Assembly (NCBI RefSeq): GCF_030272615.1
Contig: NC_081413.1
Span: 551,176,136-551,240,135, forward strand
Source: Cryptomeria japonica
Lineage: Eukaryota; Streptophyta; Pinopsida; Cupressales; Cupressaceae
Direction of reading: 5' to 3'
DNA: 64,000 bases
Below are positions 34,101 through 46,100 of the stretch, in pieces. Below the pieces are notes generated by a model that was not told the origin of the DNA, ran no database searches, and saw only the letters and a program-made list of their open reading frames with translations. The position numbers and the translations under genes were made by a program. Position 1 is the stretch's first letter. Each line of letters opens with the position of its first letter.

Positions 34101-37100
34101 CCTGTCAATCTGCTCTTGATGACATCCATAATGCATCTCCAGTGGCCCTCCGCAACAAAAGTCTTACGGATTCCGCGACTCTTCGTGGCTCTAGCCATGC
34201 TGTCCAACTCCGCTGTGGTCAAATTCCGGGAGACTAATTTAATCCACCGCTCCTCCTCCTGTGTCATCTTTTTGGCCTTCAAGTCTATTTTCTTGCCCTG
34301 GCTGCTCGGAATGCCGAATACCCTCGTGAAATCCCTTGCTTTAAAGGATATAGTGATATCCCTCCGGAGGTATTCAAACATGCTGGTGCATGTATGCCCG
34401 TTGAAGGTGTCCACCATGAAGTGTAGGGCACCCTCGTACTCCCGGATAGGGAACACGGGCATCCGAATAGCCCACTCTACTTGTGCCTTCCGGAGGTTTT
34501 GCTTTACCAGGTCATTATCGGGGGTATCCTGCCACCATTTTCGGCATTCCAATCCATTCAGGCCCTCGAAAGTAACATTCTGTGGCGTCACTGTGTTTTT
34601 CGCACTTGCGGCAGCCTGTGGTGCTTTCTGTTTTTGTTTTTGTCAGGCGCTGGCATCCATGGTGCCACCTGCAACACGTACTCCTGACACTAAAATCCTG
34701 ATATTGCTACCCCTATCCTTCTGGCTGCTACTGGAAGAAGCATGCAGCTGTTTCTTCCAGCTTCTTTTCCCTGCTGAATCCATGGATCTCGCTGTAACCG
34801 ATTTGTTTAGAACAAATCCACCCTTCGTAACAACCCTCTCTTTTTTTGGCTGCCGCCGTGCGGCTGCTTCTTCTTTTTCTCCCCTGTGCGTGGCCTGTGT
34901 GGTGTCTTTTGGCGTGGCGGCGTGGGGTTGTGCGGGCTTGGTCTGGTCGTGTGCTGCTTGGTGGTCGGCCTGTGCGATGCTTGGTGGTGCGGCTGCTGCG
35001 CGTGTCGATTGGGCCGTGCGGTGCGTGGCGCCTCTCCCTTTACCCTTCGTGTCGCGTGGTGATGTGCCTTCGGCGGTGTTCGGTGTCTTTTCCTTTACTC
35101 GGTGGTGTGCGGCGTGGTGTCTTCTTCCTTTCCTCGGCGGTGTGTGGCGTGGTGTCTTGTTCTTCGGTGGTGTTGTGCGGCATTTTATAATCTTGCACGG
35201 CCTTCGGTGGCTCCCACCGCACGGTGTGACCACCGCACGATGGTGTCACCGTCGGTGGAACCATCGCCCACTGGTGCGGATGTTGTGGCTTGCTCCGTGA
35301 ACAACACCTGGTTCGTGCTTCGGGTTTTCATATTGTATGGGCACTCCTTGGTGGAGTGTCCCATCATTTGGCAAATCTCACAGAATGCCTTCTTCGGGCA
35401 AGTACCCTTTGTGTGTCCGTCACACCTACAGTCTGTACACCACACTTCATTTTCTTCCGTCTTACTTGTACTCCCTTTCATGGCCTTGAATTCTCTCAGC
35501 ATGCGTTCCATGTCCTTCTGGAGCGCGTGTACCTTTTTACTTGATTCGCCACTGCTACTGCTCTCTCCGTCAGAATCTTCATCATCGTTAGATGAATATT
35601 TATTACTTTTCTTCTTCCTTGATGTTTTGTATTCGCTTTCTAGATCCATCACCTTGTTATAGGCATCGTCATATGACGTCGGGGGTACAATCTTCATTTT
35701 TTTCCGTAGGGAGGATTTCAATCCTTCCACAAACCATCGTTTTTTTAAGCCCTTAGCTGGCTGACTCTCCATTTTACCCAACAATTCCTTTAGTCTCTTG
35801 CTGTATGCCCGTACTGTCTCCTTAGTACCTTGCTTGGTACTATATATCTCTGTTACAATTTCGTAGTTGTCACGGAGCAACCGAAACTCCTCCGTGAATT
35901 CCTTCTGTAGGTTAGCCCATGTGGCCACTTTTTGCTTATCTACATCGGAGTACCAATCTATGGCGACTCCACGTAACGTGGCTGGGAACTGTTGTACCCA
36001 GTCATCGTGGTCTGTTACTCCGTTGGCGGACCAAATGGTCTCACATGTACGACAGTGCTGTAAGGGGTCTTCCTTGCCTTCCCCTATGAACTTTGGTAAC
36101 TTTTGTTTGCTCGCCATCCCTGGTCGTCTTCCTGGAGGCGGTTGTGTCTGTGTCTGTGGTTGTGTCTGTGGCCCTGCGCTGCTACCTCCGATAGTGTTGG
36201 TGGTGTGTCCTGGAGGTACGGTGTTTTGCCTGTCGCGTGTGGCACCTATACCCGTACTGTTGCCCTCCCCTTCGTTTTGACACGCTCCTACTCCTGCTTC
36301 CCGTTGGTGATCTTCACTCCGTGGCGTGAGGGATAAGTTCCTAAACTGATCCCGAGTCTCCTCGACTAGATTTCGCCGTAACCTTGTTTCTTCTAGAAAT
36401 TCTTCGTGGCTCCGCGTCCTACGATGATCTGGCGACGCGTAGAAATTTCCGTCGGCCTCTGCACCTTCCGTGACACCTCCTTGGTTCCCCTCGGGCCCCC
36501 CTTCGGCAGGTCGTCCTTCGGCAAGTTGCCTCAGCCTCCGTCTACGTTTTACTTGCTGCTCCAGAATCAAAGCCCTCTGCGCGGCCTCCCACTCGTTCGT
36601 TTCCGGTTTTCTATTCCTATCTTTATTCAATAGGTTTGGCATTAATTGTCGCACATTTCCATAACTCTCAATTTTTAAATCAAAACATGTCTTTTATTAA
36701 TTCATTTGCTCAAGTACAACTCGTGTCAATGACACTTTTATTTGAGAATAAGAAGTTCACAGTTCAATTCCCTCCTGGCCTGGCGCCATCTCTTTCCGTG
36801 TCCCGTCGGCTGTTCTCTTCGTAGCGTTGCAGGATTTGTTGTCGTCGCTCTTCCTGGGCAATCTCCTCCAGGTGGGTCTGCTGTGCCAGCGATGCCTGTG
36901 CAAGCAGTTGGGGGAGGTGGTTCATTAACCGGTTTACTGCCGGGCTAACCTCCAGCGCTGTCCACACGGCACTTGGTGGGATTTCTGCCTCCGCCGCTTC
37001 TCGTCGAACGTATGTCTGAATGGCTACCTGGAGCAAAATCGAAAATTCTCGCGTTGCTGTGTCTTCCCCTGTGTACAGTTCTGTTCGGGTGTCGTCGGCC

Positions 37101-40100
37101 TTCGGGTTTACTTCACCAACGGGTAGGCCCATTATGTCTGTGCGCCATCCGTGTCTTCCGTTCCCGAGTTCGTTTAGGCAGCGGCACCAAATATTTGCCC
37201 TCTCGAGTGAATAACTTAAGACATAAAGAACATAACGCAGAATAATGCCGTAATTATCAGACAAAGTATACTTGATGTTCTATTCATAACAAGTGTATGT
37301 TACAAGTTACATTCCGAAGTATAAAAGGGTACCGAGGGGGTGCGAGCGCCAACCGTCGCACCGCAACTTCCACCCCTCGGTTGCCAACTAACCAAAACAA
37401 TTACACATAATTAACTAATGTTTTTCCCGTGTACAATAATGCCGCCAACAGTTAGGAGCTAATACGTCAAAGCGAAGGAAAAATATTAATTACTAAGCTT
37501 AGGAGTTCATGATGGTGTTCTTGTGCACGGCAGTCTGTAACAAAGCTTTTGAGGGTGGCCCCTACTTTTATAATCAAGTTGGGCTGTTCATCAAGCGGTG
37601 GCATGCAAACTTTAATCCAATAGAGGAGCTTCCTTAAAGGTTTCTTGTTTGGGTCCAACTTCCTCAGCTCTTGATAGAGGTTCAGAGGAATGACATACTT
37701 CATATGATAGCTCTGTTGCGTGGCAAGTTGGTTGGTCCTTTGCAACAAATGATGGATAAAAAGGTAATTACTTATGTTATGTTTGTGTTGAAATAGATTT
37801 AAATAAGCCTCTACTAGATTCTATGGAAATTCAAGTTGGTTCTTTCTCAGGGGTTTATCAGTTGGATTATAAAGCTCTCCCGTTCAGATGTCAGTGTTGT
37901 CATGAGTATGGGCATCTCCAAAGAAATGTCCAAAAGCTATCTCTGTAGGGTCTTCGTCCAATATGCCTCCCCACCAATCATCAAAGGTTGATGAAGGGAA
38001 AGCCCCTATGACGAGTGGGGATGCAAATAAGGATGGTTTTCTTCCAGTGAAGCTTCACAACAAAGGAAGACGTCAAAAGAGGACTTTGAAGGATAGACAA
38101 GCGGAGGGGGTGTATAATCGTTTTGAGGTTTTAGAAGACTTTGAGCAGCATGATGTGGCTCTTAAAGGGATGTGGGAAGCTCCTAGGGAGGCCTTCTTTC
38201 AAATCAATACATAGATTGGCACTCAAATGGTTATTGATAAGATCTAGGAAGCTTCAAGAGATATGGAGCCAACCAGTAAAGAAAAGTTGAGAGCAGATTC
38301 AACCCTGGTTACTCTTGAGCATCAACGGTAATGGGTGAACAAGATCAGGAAAAAGGTAGCACAATTCTGCCCACTTTGGGGCTGTAGCAAAAGAACCTCA
38401 AAAATGGAGGCCCAGAGAGGCCTACTAAGGTAGAACAGAGGAAAGATCAGGGTAAATTAAAAGTGTGATGGGTGAGAATTGGTGGACTCATAGACAATTA
38501 AGCCTATTGACTCTCATTTTTTCAATGTTAAAAAATGACAGTCCTATCATGGAATGCAAGGGAGTTGAACAACATCCCTAGACAAAAGGATGTTCATGAT
38601 CTGATTAGAGTGCATTCTCTTATTATTATGTTTATTCAAGAGTTGAAAGCTGTTTGTGGAGGGCATGTTTAATATTGCCCCCAAAATTTTGGTGGAGAGG
38701 TCAATGTCAATGTATTGGTACACAAGCCAGTGCTGGTGGTCTCATCTATTTATGGCACTTGTGTGAGATCTATCCTATCTGGTGGCTTTATACTAGATAT
38801 TCGATGTCAGTTGTGGCCTCTTGTCTTGTTTCTAGAGAAGTTTGTATGTCTACCAATGTGTATGCCCTGATTGATCTTCTTGGCAAAGCTCGTCTTTGGA
38901 CTCATATCTGGTATGTTTGGTCCCTAGCTCCCTACTACCCTTGGATCCTTGTTGATGAGTTTAATGGCATTTATTAGTGTGGAGGAAAAGAAGGGGGGAG
39001 AGGGGGGTTAAATGGACTAGAACCCTCTTCATAGGCTTTTAAGTAGAGAATATTCTCCTCTTGGATTTGATTGATATTACACCTTCTAATGGCATGTATA
39101 CTTGGAGTAACATAAGATGCGGGAAAGATTCTATCTCAAAGAGATTGATAGGTTCTTAGTTTCTAGCTATTGGGTTGGCAGCTATTGGAATACAAATCTG
39201 AGATTCTGGAATGGAAGGGATTTGATCACTGGTCAATCAAATTGTCAGCTTCTTTGTTTTGTGCTTCTAAGAATCCTTCTTTTATGTTTCAGCTTATGTG
39301 GTTGAGAGAGTCTTCATTACAGGATCTTATATTTGAGTGGTGGAGAAAGGGGAAACTTGCTTATGGCATTGCAATGTGCTCTTTTGTGAAAAGAATGCAG
39401 TTCGTGAAATATCAGCTCAAAAAGTGGAATAGGCTATGTTTTGGTAATATCTTTGTGGCTAAGTCAATAGCTTAGAGAAGGTTGGACAATATCACTAGGC
39501 AAAATAGAGGTTTTGATCCTACTGACGAGTCCCTTAGTGAGGAATTTGTAGCTTTGAAAGAGCTTGTTGGATGGGGAGTTGAATGAAGAATTTTTTTGGA
39601 AGCAAAAATCTTGGGTTGATTAGCTCTAGGAGGGGGGCAAAATACGATTTTCTTCTTTAATTCTGTTAAGTTACAAGGCATGGGAACATGAGCTCTTCCC
39701 TTACGCCTTCCCATGGAGATCATTTATCTTCTCTTCAAGATATTTCTATGGAGACTATTTTTTACATTGTTTCTCTATGTAGGGACTTTCCCCCTTGTAG
39801 TGGTTGATGAGAACCGAATTTTGGAGTGTATTCCTCACGTTGTTTCTAATGAAATGAACAAGATGCTTATTATCCACATCTCTTTAGATAACTTAGAAAA
39901 TATTGTGTTTTAGATGAAGGCAAGGAAAGCTCTTGGTTTTGATGGTATAGCGATTGAATTATTTTAGGAATTTTGGTATATTATCAAGTTTGACTTGTTG
40001 GAGGTAGTGCAAGAATTGCAGAGTAGCAAATATATGTTGAGAGTGATGAACTCTACATACTTGTGCTCATTCTCAAATGAGAGGGCTAACTCATAAGATC

Positions 40101-43100
40101 GTTTGGAAGATAATCGCAGAGTGACTTAAGCTATGGCTTAATATGGTTATTTCCATAGAGTAGGGAGGCTTTGTGGCAAGTAGGCAAATTTTGGATTGGG
40201 TGGTCATTGCTTCTAAGGCCATTCATTCCATGAATTCTAAGAAAGAAGATAGGTTCATAAAAAGGGACATGGCTAAAGTGTATTATTGAGGTAAATGGCC
40301 TTTTCTTCACAAAGTTCCCTTAGCCTTTGGTTTTGGCTTGGATTGGGTAAATTGGGTGATGAGTTGCATCGTTTTTGCCCTCCTACTTTGTTTTAACCTA
40401 TAGTGAGCCTTTTGATTTGTTTAATGCCTCGAGAGGCTTGTGGTAGGGGGATCCTCTTTCACCCTATCTTTTCATTGTTATGGCAGAAGATTTGGGTAGA
40501 CTCTTAAAATCTCATGTGAGACATGGATTCATTCATGGATGGAGTTGGGATATCAACTTACCTCTACACTCTCTCCTATAGTTGTGGATGATATTGCCTT
40601 GATGGGATTTGCCAGAATTAGAGAAGCAATGAATTTCAGATGGTCTTTGGGTATCTATCTTGTTGCCTCAGGTCAAAAAATTAATTTGGAAAAGTCTTGT
40701 ATATTTTTCTTAAACACTCCTCTTATTCAGGCTAGGATTGCTCACATCCTTCTTTTTCAGATTGGCTCTCTTTTGTGTATCTGGGCATTCCTCTCTTTAT
40801 AAGCTCCTTGCCTTGAGAGACTTGGTAGAATGTCTTAGATAAGTTCCGGGGGAACATCAACCATTGGACTTTCAGGTGGATCTCTTTTGCAGGTTGAGTG
40901 TTGCTTTTGAAATTTGTCGTTCATGCTCTTCCCATTTGTAGGTGCATGGTGCAGATTGCTTCCTTAAGTTTCATTAGAGTTTTGGATGCTTTGTCTAGGC
41001 AATTCCTATGGGCTGGATCTTTGGAGTTGTCAAAGTGGAGTTTAAGTGGGAATCTATCTGTAGACCAAAGCAAGAGGGTGGTCTTGGTTTAAGACATGTA
41101 GCCCTCACGGGTCAAGCCTTGGCTGCTAAGCTTTATTAGCGATGATGTAGTAATTATAATCAAGTTTGGGCCAAGATCCTCTCTTCTAAATACATGAAAG
41201 GTGTTGAGAGTGTTGATGTTCCTAGGATGAGCTTGGTGGGTAAAGGATCTATGATTTGGGACACTTTAAAAAGGATTCTAGTTTAATTAAGCAAGACATG
41301 TTGTGGTTTGCAAAAGGGGCTTTGAGGCTCTTTTTTGGTCAAACTCTTGGGGTGGAATCCCCCCTATCTTGTCCATGTATCCGCACTTACAGGACCTCAG
41401 TCACATATTCTTGAAGATAGGGTGGTCTAGAGTGGAGGATTTTAAAGTTGTCCAGAGAGTGGTCAGTTGGAGGTGTTGAGGTGGAAGGAGTCCTTTGAAT
41501 GGCTGTGGGGAGGATCAGTGGAGGTTCGTGAAGAGCTATCATGGATCTTGATTGGGAGAGTTTGGAGCTCTTTGAGAGGTAGGGACCCCTTGGCTTGGAA
41601 CCCCAATCCTAATGGGGAGCAAACCAATAATCTTCTTGAGGCCCTTGCTCTCCTTTATGCTTTGGAAAGGGGATGTTCTTGTTGTCAGGAATAATCATTA
41701 TGCTATGTTGTTGTATAATGTTATGTTGTCGTCGGTAATAATGGGTTACGACAGTCAGTTAGTCTTCTCAAAGGGCAGTTGGGCGTGACAGTTGGTTGCA
41801 CCCCTTCGAGTATTATATATTGCATACCTTTCCTTCGTAGTGGCGTCATGATAGTCGTATCTGAGTGTGAGGTTATAAGCACTTGATGTACATGGACTGT
41901 TGAATTAATATAGAAACTGGTTCTTAAATATATTTCCACTATGTTTTGTGCATTTACTTTCTGCGTTTAATTGTTTACCCATATGTGGCAAACATCTGGT
42001 GCCGTTGCCTAGACATACTCGGGAAAGGAAGGAGCGGATGGCATACGGACACGATGGGCCTACCCGTTGGTGAGATTAACTCAGAGGCCGGTGACCTCCG
42101 TCAACAGTGGTGCACTGTACGGGGTCCCACCGTGTGGTGGGACACCGTACGGTGCACCATCGTCGACGGAGGTCACCGGCCTCTAAGGGCAGAACTCAGT
42201 GGGTATTCATCCGCCGTACGACCTTCCCAGCTACCGTACGACACCAAGCTTCGGGTGACCCCAGATGCCGTACGACTCAGCCACCATATGGGTTCACTCC
42301 ACCGTACGACAGACCACTCCATCGTATGACAGATGACCTCTATACGGGCTTGGGACATTACAGTCCGTAGGCTTGAAGGAGCACGGCGGCGGCGGTTTAA
42401 AAGAGGGTGAAAGGAAAAATACCATGGCACGACAAGGATAAACGGTGGTGATGGCACGTGAAAAAAAACAAAAAAACAAAAAAAAAAAATGACGACCAGA
42501 TTGAAAAATCATTTGATGGAGTCTGGAGCCAGGACGCGGAAAAAATTAGAGTGGAGAAGGAGGTTTTTGGCATCTTAAAATATCACAAAAATGATGTGCG
42601 CCAGGGACTTCCATGTGGTTTTGAAGGTGGTAAATTGGTGTTGGCGCACCTAGGGCGCTGCCCCCGGACCCCGCGAGGGGCGTGGCCCCTCGACCTCGCT
42701 GAGGGCACTGCCCCCAGACCCCCAGTTTATTTTTGAGCTACAATACACTTTTGAGTTGGGTGAAGGGCATCAGAGAAGTCACGGTAAGTGTTTGGGTTGC
42801 CCCGTACTGTGAGGAAGAAGCCTGAAGCTAAGCATTGGCGGGGAAGCCATAAGCTGTAGAGGGAGACAGATTTGGAGGTTGCGAACAAACAAAGTTTGAG
42901 GGAAGGCATTGCAAGAACGTGAAGTCGTATGACACCAGGGAGTTATTCAGTTCAATTATCAGCCTTTGGGGAGTGTGATGGAGGATTTGAGGCGTCTCCT
43001 AGCCTTTGTGCCAGAGGGTTGTGGCCACTTCCAGGCATGAATGGTACGCTTTGAGGAACTCGGAGTATGTCTCCACTGGACGTGAGGTTGCCTTGGTGGA

Positions 43101-46100
43101 TGCACAGAGGGCTTGGGAGGAGCTGACCACCAGGTTGGAGGCAGTAGTAGCGTGAGACTAAGCTCAGCGTACCCAGGAGTTGGATGCCGAGAGGGCAGCG
43201 CGGGTGGCTATCGAGGACAAATTGGCTAGGGAGACAGTATCATTTGAGTAGCAGTTGGTGGAGCCTGAGACTAAGAAGCGTGTTTTGCAGACAAGTTTGG
43301 TTTAGGCACAGGAGGACTGTGATGTCAAGGAAAAAAGAACTCCTTGCGGAAGCAATAATGGTGAAATCCGCACTTGAGCATCAGATGGTAGCAGAAAAGG
43401 GTTTTCAGGCAAGGACTCAATAGGTGTATGAGTTCTGGGCTCGACTGGCGTCAGCAGTTCCTGCAGTTCTATACCTTGATTCTGTTTAATGTATGAACAT
43501 CATCTCTATTTTGTATTAAGTCGTCCGGAGACGACTTCTTTTCTTGGGGGGGATGATGTTGTCGGGAATAATCATTATGTTATGTTGTCGTTGGTAATAA
43601 TGGGTTACGACAGCCAGTTAGTCTTCCCGAAGGGTAGTTGGATGGGACGGTTGGTCACACCCCTTCGGGTATTATATGTTGCATACCTTTCCTTCGTAGT
43701 GGCATCATGATAGTCGTATCTGAGTGTGAGGTTATAAGCACTTGATGTACATGGACTGTTGAATTAATATAGAAACGGGTTCTTAAATATATTAGCACTA
43801 TGTTCTGTGCATTTACTTTCCGCGTTTAATTGTTTACCCGTATGTGGCAAACAGTTCTCTTGGTTGGCATAAGGTAATTTGTGAGTCAGACTCTAAGATT
43901 TTAGTTAATTTGTTGACCAAGCCGAGTTTCTAAGCTTTCAATGGATTGGCATATTAGTGATTGGGAGCATCTTCCTTAGGAGTGCTCTAGGAAGTTAAAG
44001 AAGTTGATTGATGAGGACATTCATGGCTAACAGGTTTTTTTTGTTGAGATATCATTTGGGGTCTCCATTTGTAGTCTTGTTGGTGATTGTGGATGGTTTC
44101 TGAGGCCCTTGATGGGCCTGGCTTTTGCGCTTTGGATTGAATAAATTTTTACCCCTTTGATAAAAAAAATTGCTAGCCCATGCTCTATTGCAATAAAGAA
44201 AGAGGAAAATAGGAAAAGGAAAAAGAAGTCCATTATAGACTGTAATAATTAAAGAAACAATCATTTGACATAAAAATAGAAGAAAGAAAACCATGAATAT
44301 GCCATGAACTTCTTTGTGGCCATGATTGCTTTAATTTGGGCTTGGTGGTGGAGGTTCTACTCCTTGATCCCACCCTGTATTCCAAGGGTACTTCCCCACA
44401 TATTCGCTGGGTTTTCCACCTGTAGATCCTTGCTCTAGTTTTAGAAGTCAAAAAATAAAAAAAGCATTTTTTTGAATTGCAATGAGTTGAATTCCATTTA
44501 TACTTTTTATTTGTTAATTCAATCTCAAATCCAAGTAATTCTACTATTGTTACAATCAAATGGTTTAGAAAGTTAATATACTGATCTTAGTTAAGAACTT
44601 AAGATGTTTGAATGTCACACATGTACGTTGGTAATGCAACTTGTGGTGAGCCTAATTGTCATGTTCTATTATTTAGTGAATCCTTGGGAATATGATGAAG
44701 CTTGACCGATTTATAAAATGACCCATTCTAAATTTGACTTGCATTAGTGTATCTACTTTTATTTGTTTGATGGATAATGATAGGGGCTGGTACACTTTTT
44801 TAAGACAATGAATGGGAGTAGGTTTTATCATTTTTGAAAACAGTAACTGTCGAAACAGTGCCACGATTTTCTCAAATTATTTACAACATGGCTGACATTG
44901 AGACATTGGGCAGTGCGAAAAGTGATCCTGGAAAGTCTTTAAAGTTGAGTATCAGTCAGTTGTACAAGTCCATTCAAGATAGGGTGAAGTCACATTAAGC
45001 TTTGCTGTCTGTGATGCAAGATGTCATACACCAGCACAACCTGTATAAATTTCAGCATCTTTTATTTGTATTGTTTACATAAATGATAAATTGCAACTTC
45101 TTTTAAGTTAATTTTTATATATTATTTTAATACAGCTGTTCCCAAATATTGATAAAAAGGTTTGGCATACCTTAGACTTGTTCCCCTGTCCCACATACTC
45201 CCTGGAACACTGCCTTTAGAGGAATGCATTTACTGGAAGGGCTAGTCTGCCTTTGTCACTTTCAATGTTTAAAGGGTTTACAGGTGTTTCTCTCTTTGGA
45301 GTGTATCACATTAAAGCAAAAGTGTAAATGCAAGTGAGGTAACCATTGATATTTTTGGCTAATTTTTGTTGTTGGCCCTTCAGGCATGCTTGGGCCCTTG
45401 GGCATTTTAGAACAAGTAGCAGTTGTGAGTTTGGTATATGAGAACAGTTTTATTTTTTATAACGAGTGACAATTTAATTTTTGTAATTGTTTGTATGAAT
45501 TCTTTGGTCAGGCAGGATTCCAGTTCATTTGTACTTACGAGATCTAAGGAAAGAGGTTGAGGATTTTGCTGATGCATTGCCTGTGGAAAGTTGGGATGAG
45601 ATAAACTACATCAATAGACCTGTAGAAATTCCAAAAGATGATGGTACCTTACTACCATTTCATTCAAGTATATGATATAAAACTAGAGCATGTTATATCA
45701 GAAAGCTTGAATTTTTTTTTGTTTTCTTTTAACTTCATCACAAGGACAGATGCTGGCATTTAGGTAACTGTATGCAACCATTTCAGAATTAGATTATATA
45801 TTCTTATTCTTTTGCAATAGAAGATGTTACATATTATGACATTGTTTGGAGGAAATACCCTGTTTATTTAATGTAAGTTTACACTTCAGAAGTTATCTAC
45901 CTATGCATGACAAATATTAATACGTCCTACTAATGTAGCACAGGGTCAAAGTTCACGCTGGGTAGTGCCTTGGCAAGTTTGCTCCCTGAACTCTTTCCAA
46001 ATTATCTTTTAGGTGAAGAGAGCAAGGGATTGGCTGATTCATGTAGGCAGCTCACAAATTCAGACTTAGAGGTTATGACAAAAAGTGGTGGCATTGTTAC

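Larger units (their letters stand above)
31965..37450 (-). mobile_element. LTR element C, 5486 bp, gag plus accessory ORF, no pol, TSD GTTAG
   Basis: Two 259 bp LTRs (31965-32223, 37192-37450) differ at about nine positions by eye. GTTAG flanks the whole at 31960-31964 and 37451-37455. PBS, a leader ORF, gag, a linker ORF, a 761-codon accessory ORF and a polypurine tract fill the inside. No protease, RT, RNase H or integrase motif is visible in any frame, so it must borrow enzymes from another element. The internal region is clearly GC-richer than the AT-rich intron around it. Similar to large retrotransposon derivatives but with coding capacity kept, which suggests selection or recent movement. 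Confidence 0.88.
41680..43853 (+). mobile_element. LTR element D, 2174 bp, relative of C, TSD GTTCT
   Basis: LTRs at 41680-41994 (315 bp) and 43557-43853 (297 bp) differ mainly by an 18 bp duplication in the left copy plus scattered changes. GTTCT flanks at 41675-41679 and 43854-43858. PBS TGGTGCCGTTGCC at 41997-42009, polypurine tract TTCTTGGGGGGGATGA at 43541-43556. The inside, about 1.56 kb, has the MGLPVGE leader start, a strong hairpin, a C-rich tandem repeat and the decayed end of the accessory ORF. Gag and pol are absent, so it is a deletion derivative of a C-like element. Confidence 0.88.
37456..44169 (+). mobile_element. LINE-B, decayed non-LTR retrotransposon, split by element D
   Basis: Left part 37456-41679 and right part 43859-44169 are separated by element D. 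Order: ORF1 with a DUF4283-like region and zinc knuckle, ORF2 endonuclease from 38535, RT, RNase H, then TTGAATAAATTTTTACCCC and a short A run (44162-44169). It is much more decayed than LINE-A. The 5' end is missing or lies under element C, which abuts it on the left. Confidence 0.8.

Noticed and set aside
34080-35300. 406-codon + strand ORF
   Set aside because: It lies opposite the element C accessory and linker ORFs, has low-complexity Val/Cys/Trp content, and is a by-product of GC-rich sequence on the other strand.
44891-45000. Small frame MADIETLGSAKSD as an ATG5 exon
   Set aside because: It has no match to ATG5 and no splice sites in the right phase; exon b joins exon c in frame without it.
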